Assembly: GCA_050050115.1 (NCBI GenBank)
Contig: JASFUX010000072.1
Coordinates: 1 to 13,712 of the forward strand
Length of the DNA stretch: 13,712 nucleotides
Origin: JASFUX01 sp050050115
Lineage (GTDB): Bacteria; Pseudomonadota; Alphaproteobacteria; Caulobacterales; Maricaulaceae
Reading direction: 5' to 3'
Of this stretch, positions 13,028-13,712 are shown one piece after another (position 1 is the first letter of the stretch; every line of letters begins with the position of its first letter). The translations under genes and the position numbers were made by a program. The notes under the pieces are model-generated. The model saw only the letters and a list, made by a program, of their open reading frames with translations, did not search any database and had not been told where the DNA came from.

Positions 13028-13148
13028 ACCGTCGAGAGGGCGCGCCGGCGGCGCTCTTGGGGTTCAATGCGCTTGCGGTTTGATCTAAAGCCACGCGAGT
13101 AACTGACCCAAGAAACGCTGCTTAAGAAACATAAGGCGCAAGCCCGAG

Positions 13149-13712
13149 ATGATCACCGTCACCTTTCCCGACGGCTCAGCCCGCGAATACGAAGACGGCG
13201 CGAGCCCGCTCTCGATCGCCGAGTCGATCTCGAAGTCGCTGGCCAAGCGCTCGATCGTGGCGAAGGTCGACGGCAAGCTGTGGGACATGAAGCGCCCGCT
13301 GCCGGGCGACGCGAAGCTGGAGCTGCTGTCGAAAGACGACCCCGACGGCCTGGAGCTGATCCGCCACGACGCGGCGCACGTGCTTGCCCAGGCGGTGCAG
13401 GATCTTTTCCCGGGCACGCAGGTCACCATCGGCCCGGTGATCGAGGACGGCTTCTTCTACGACTTCGCCCGCGACGAGCCGTTCTCGACCGACGACTTCG
13501 AGAAGATCGAAGCGAAGATGGCCGAGATCGTCGATCAGGATTTCCCGATCGAGCGCGAGGTCTGGGACCGCGACGAAGCGATCGCACACTTCCGCGAAAT
13601 CGGTGAAACGTACAAGTCCGAGATCATCGAAGATCTGCCCAAAGACGATGTGATCACCGTCTATCGTCAGGGGCCGTGGTATGATCTCTGCGTCGGCCCG
13701 CACCTGCCCTCG
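13149..13712 (+). CDS. thrS: Threonyl-tRNA synthetase (N-terminal part; gene continues beyond the window)
   Basis: ThrRS charges tRNA-Thr with threonine. The first 188 codons are present and the frame is open to the window edge. Residues 1-62 are the TGS domain (MITVTFPDGSAREYEDGASP, then KLELLSKDDPDG). Residues 64 onward are the editing (SAD) domain: RHDAAHVLAQAVQDLFPG with H73 and H77, IGPVIEDGFFYDF (94-106), and YDLCVGPHLPS with C181 and H185. These correspond to the E. coli editing-site residues H73, H77, C182 and H186, so serine-mischarged tRNA should be cleared. The catalytic core and anticodon domain lie outside. There is no strong ribosome binding site before ATG 13149; AAGG (13135-13138) is rather far. 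The 121-base leader shows a weak GC hairpin (around 13036-13058) but no T-box, which would not be expected in this group. Confidence 0.97.
   Translation, partial: MITVTFPDGSAREYEDGASPLSIAESISKSLAKRSIVAKVDGKLWDMKRPLPGDAKLELLSKDDPDGLELIRHDAAHVLAQAVQDLFPGTQVTIGPVIEDGFFYDFARDEPFSTDDFEKIEAKMAEIVDQDFPIEREVWDRDEAIAHFREIGETYKSEIIEDLPKDDVITVYRQGPWYDLCVGPHLPS

Noticed and set aside
13036..13058. Terminator after the YciI-like gene
   Set aside because: The GC hairpin has two G-T pairs and no T tract; too weak to call.
13028..13148. T-box or threonine leader peptide before thrS
   Set aside because: No Thr-rich short frame, no T-box core and no antiterminator/terminator pair; T-boxes are not typical for this group.

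Overview
This is a GC-rich bacterial chromosome segment, most likely from an alphaproteobacterium of the Caulobacterales / Hyphomonadales / Parvularculales type. The evidence is the gene content (murA followed directly by a DUF2948 gene, a ubiB/coaBC neighbourhood, yidD near thrS), the very high GC at third codon positions, and several genes whose promoter ends right at the start codon (apparently leaderless transcripts). The exact genus cannot be read from the sequence alone. No insertion sequence, integrase, phage gene or CRISPR array is visible.

Layout. (1) 1-716: the 5' part of a secreted caspase-like protease gene leaves the window on the minus strand. A gene-poor stretch follows, then a tRNA-Thr(GGT) with its own promoter. 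(2) 717-4369: two palindromic hairpins, then three plus-strand genes for exported proteins. These are a PHB-depolymerase-like esterase, an uncharacterised PDLSGVW-type secreted protein and an esterase of the S-formylglutathione hydrolase/EstD fold. A strong terminator separates the first two. A perfect 11-bp hairpin contains the ribosome binding site of the third. (3) 4380-6304: a 48-residue basic small protein with a leaderless promoter, then murA and a DUF2948 gene, probably one transcription unit for peptidoglycan precursor synthesis. (4) 6387-7241: an AraC/Rob-type regulator with a GyrI-like ligand-binding domain.

(5) 7413-11810: the minus-strand genes coaBC (coenzyme A synthesis), ubiB (ubiquinone synthesis) and a NUDIX hydrolase. 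Between ubiB and coaBC sit a plus-strand HxlR-type regulator and about 0.55 kb of DNA without a convincing gene but with a good operator-like palindrome. ubiB and coaBC are commonly adjacent and co-directional in alphaproteobacteria, so this looks like an insertion into an old gene pair. hxlR and ubiB converge on an imperfect inverted repeat whose two outer ends contain the two stop codons. (6) 11817-13712: back-to-back promoters for the NUDIX gene and yidD. The plus-strand series yidD, a VOC (glyoxalase-fold) protein, a YciI-like protein and the first 188 codons of thrS then runs to the window edge.

Most of the window is housekeeping (cell wall, CoA, ubiquinone, membrane insertion, threonyl-tRNA charging). 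The accessory parts are the secreted hydrolase cluster, the AraC-GyrI gene and the hxlR insertion. I do not see a clear new multi-gene system. The most noteworthy unexplained items are the RBS-sequestering hairpin, the hxlR segment with its palindrome, the convergent inverted repeat and the leaderless small gene ahead of murA.
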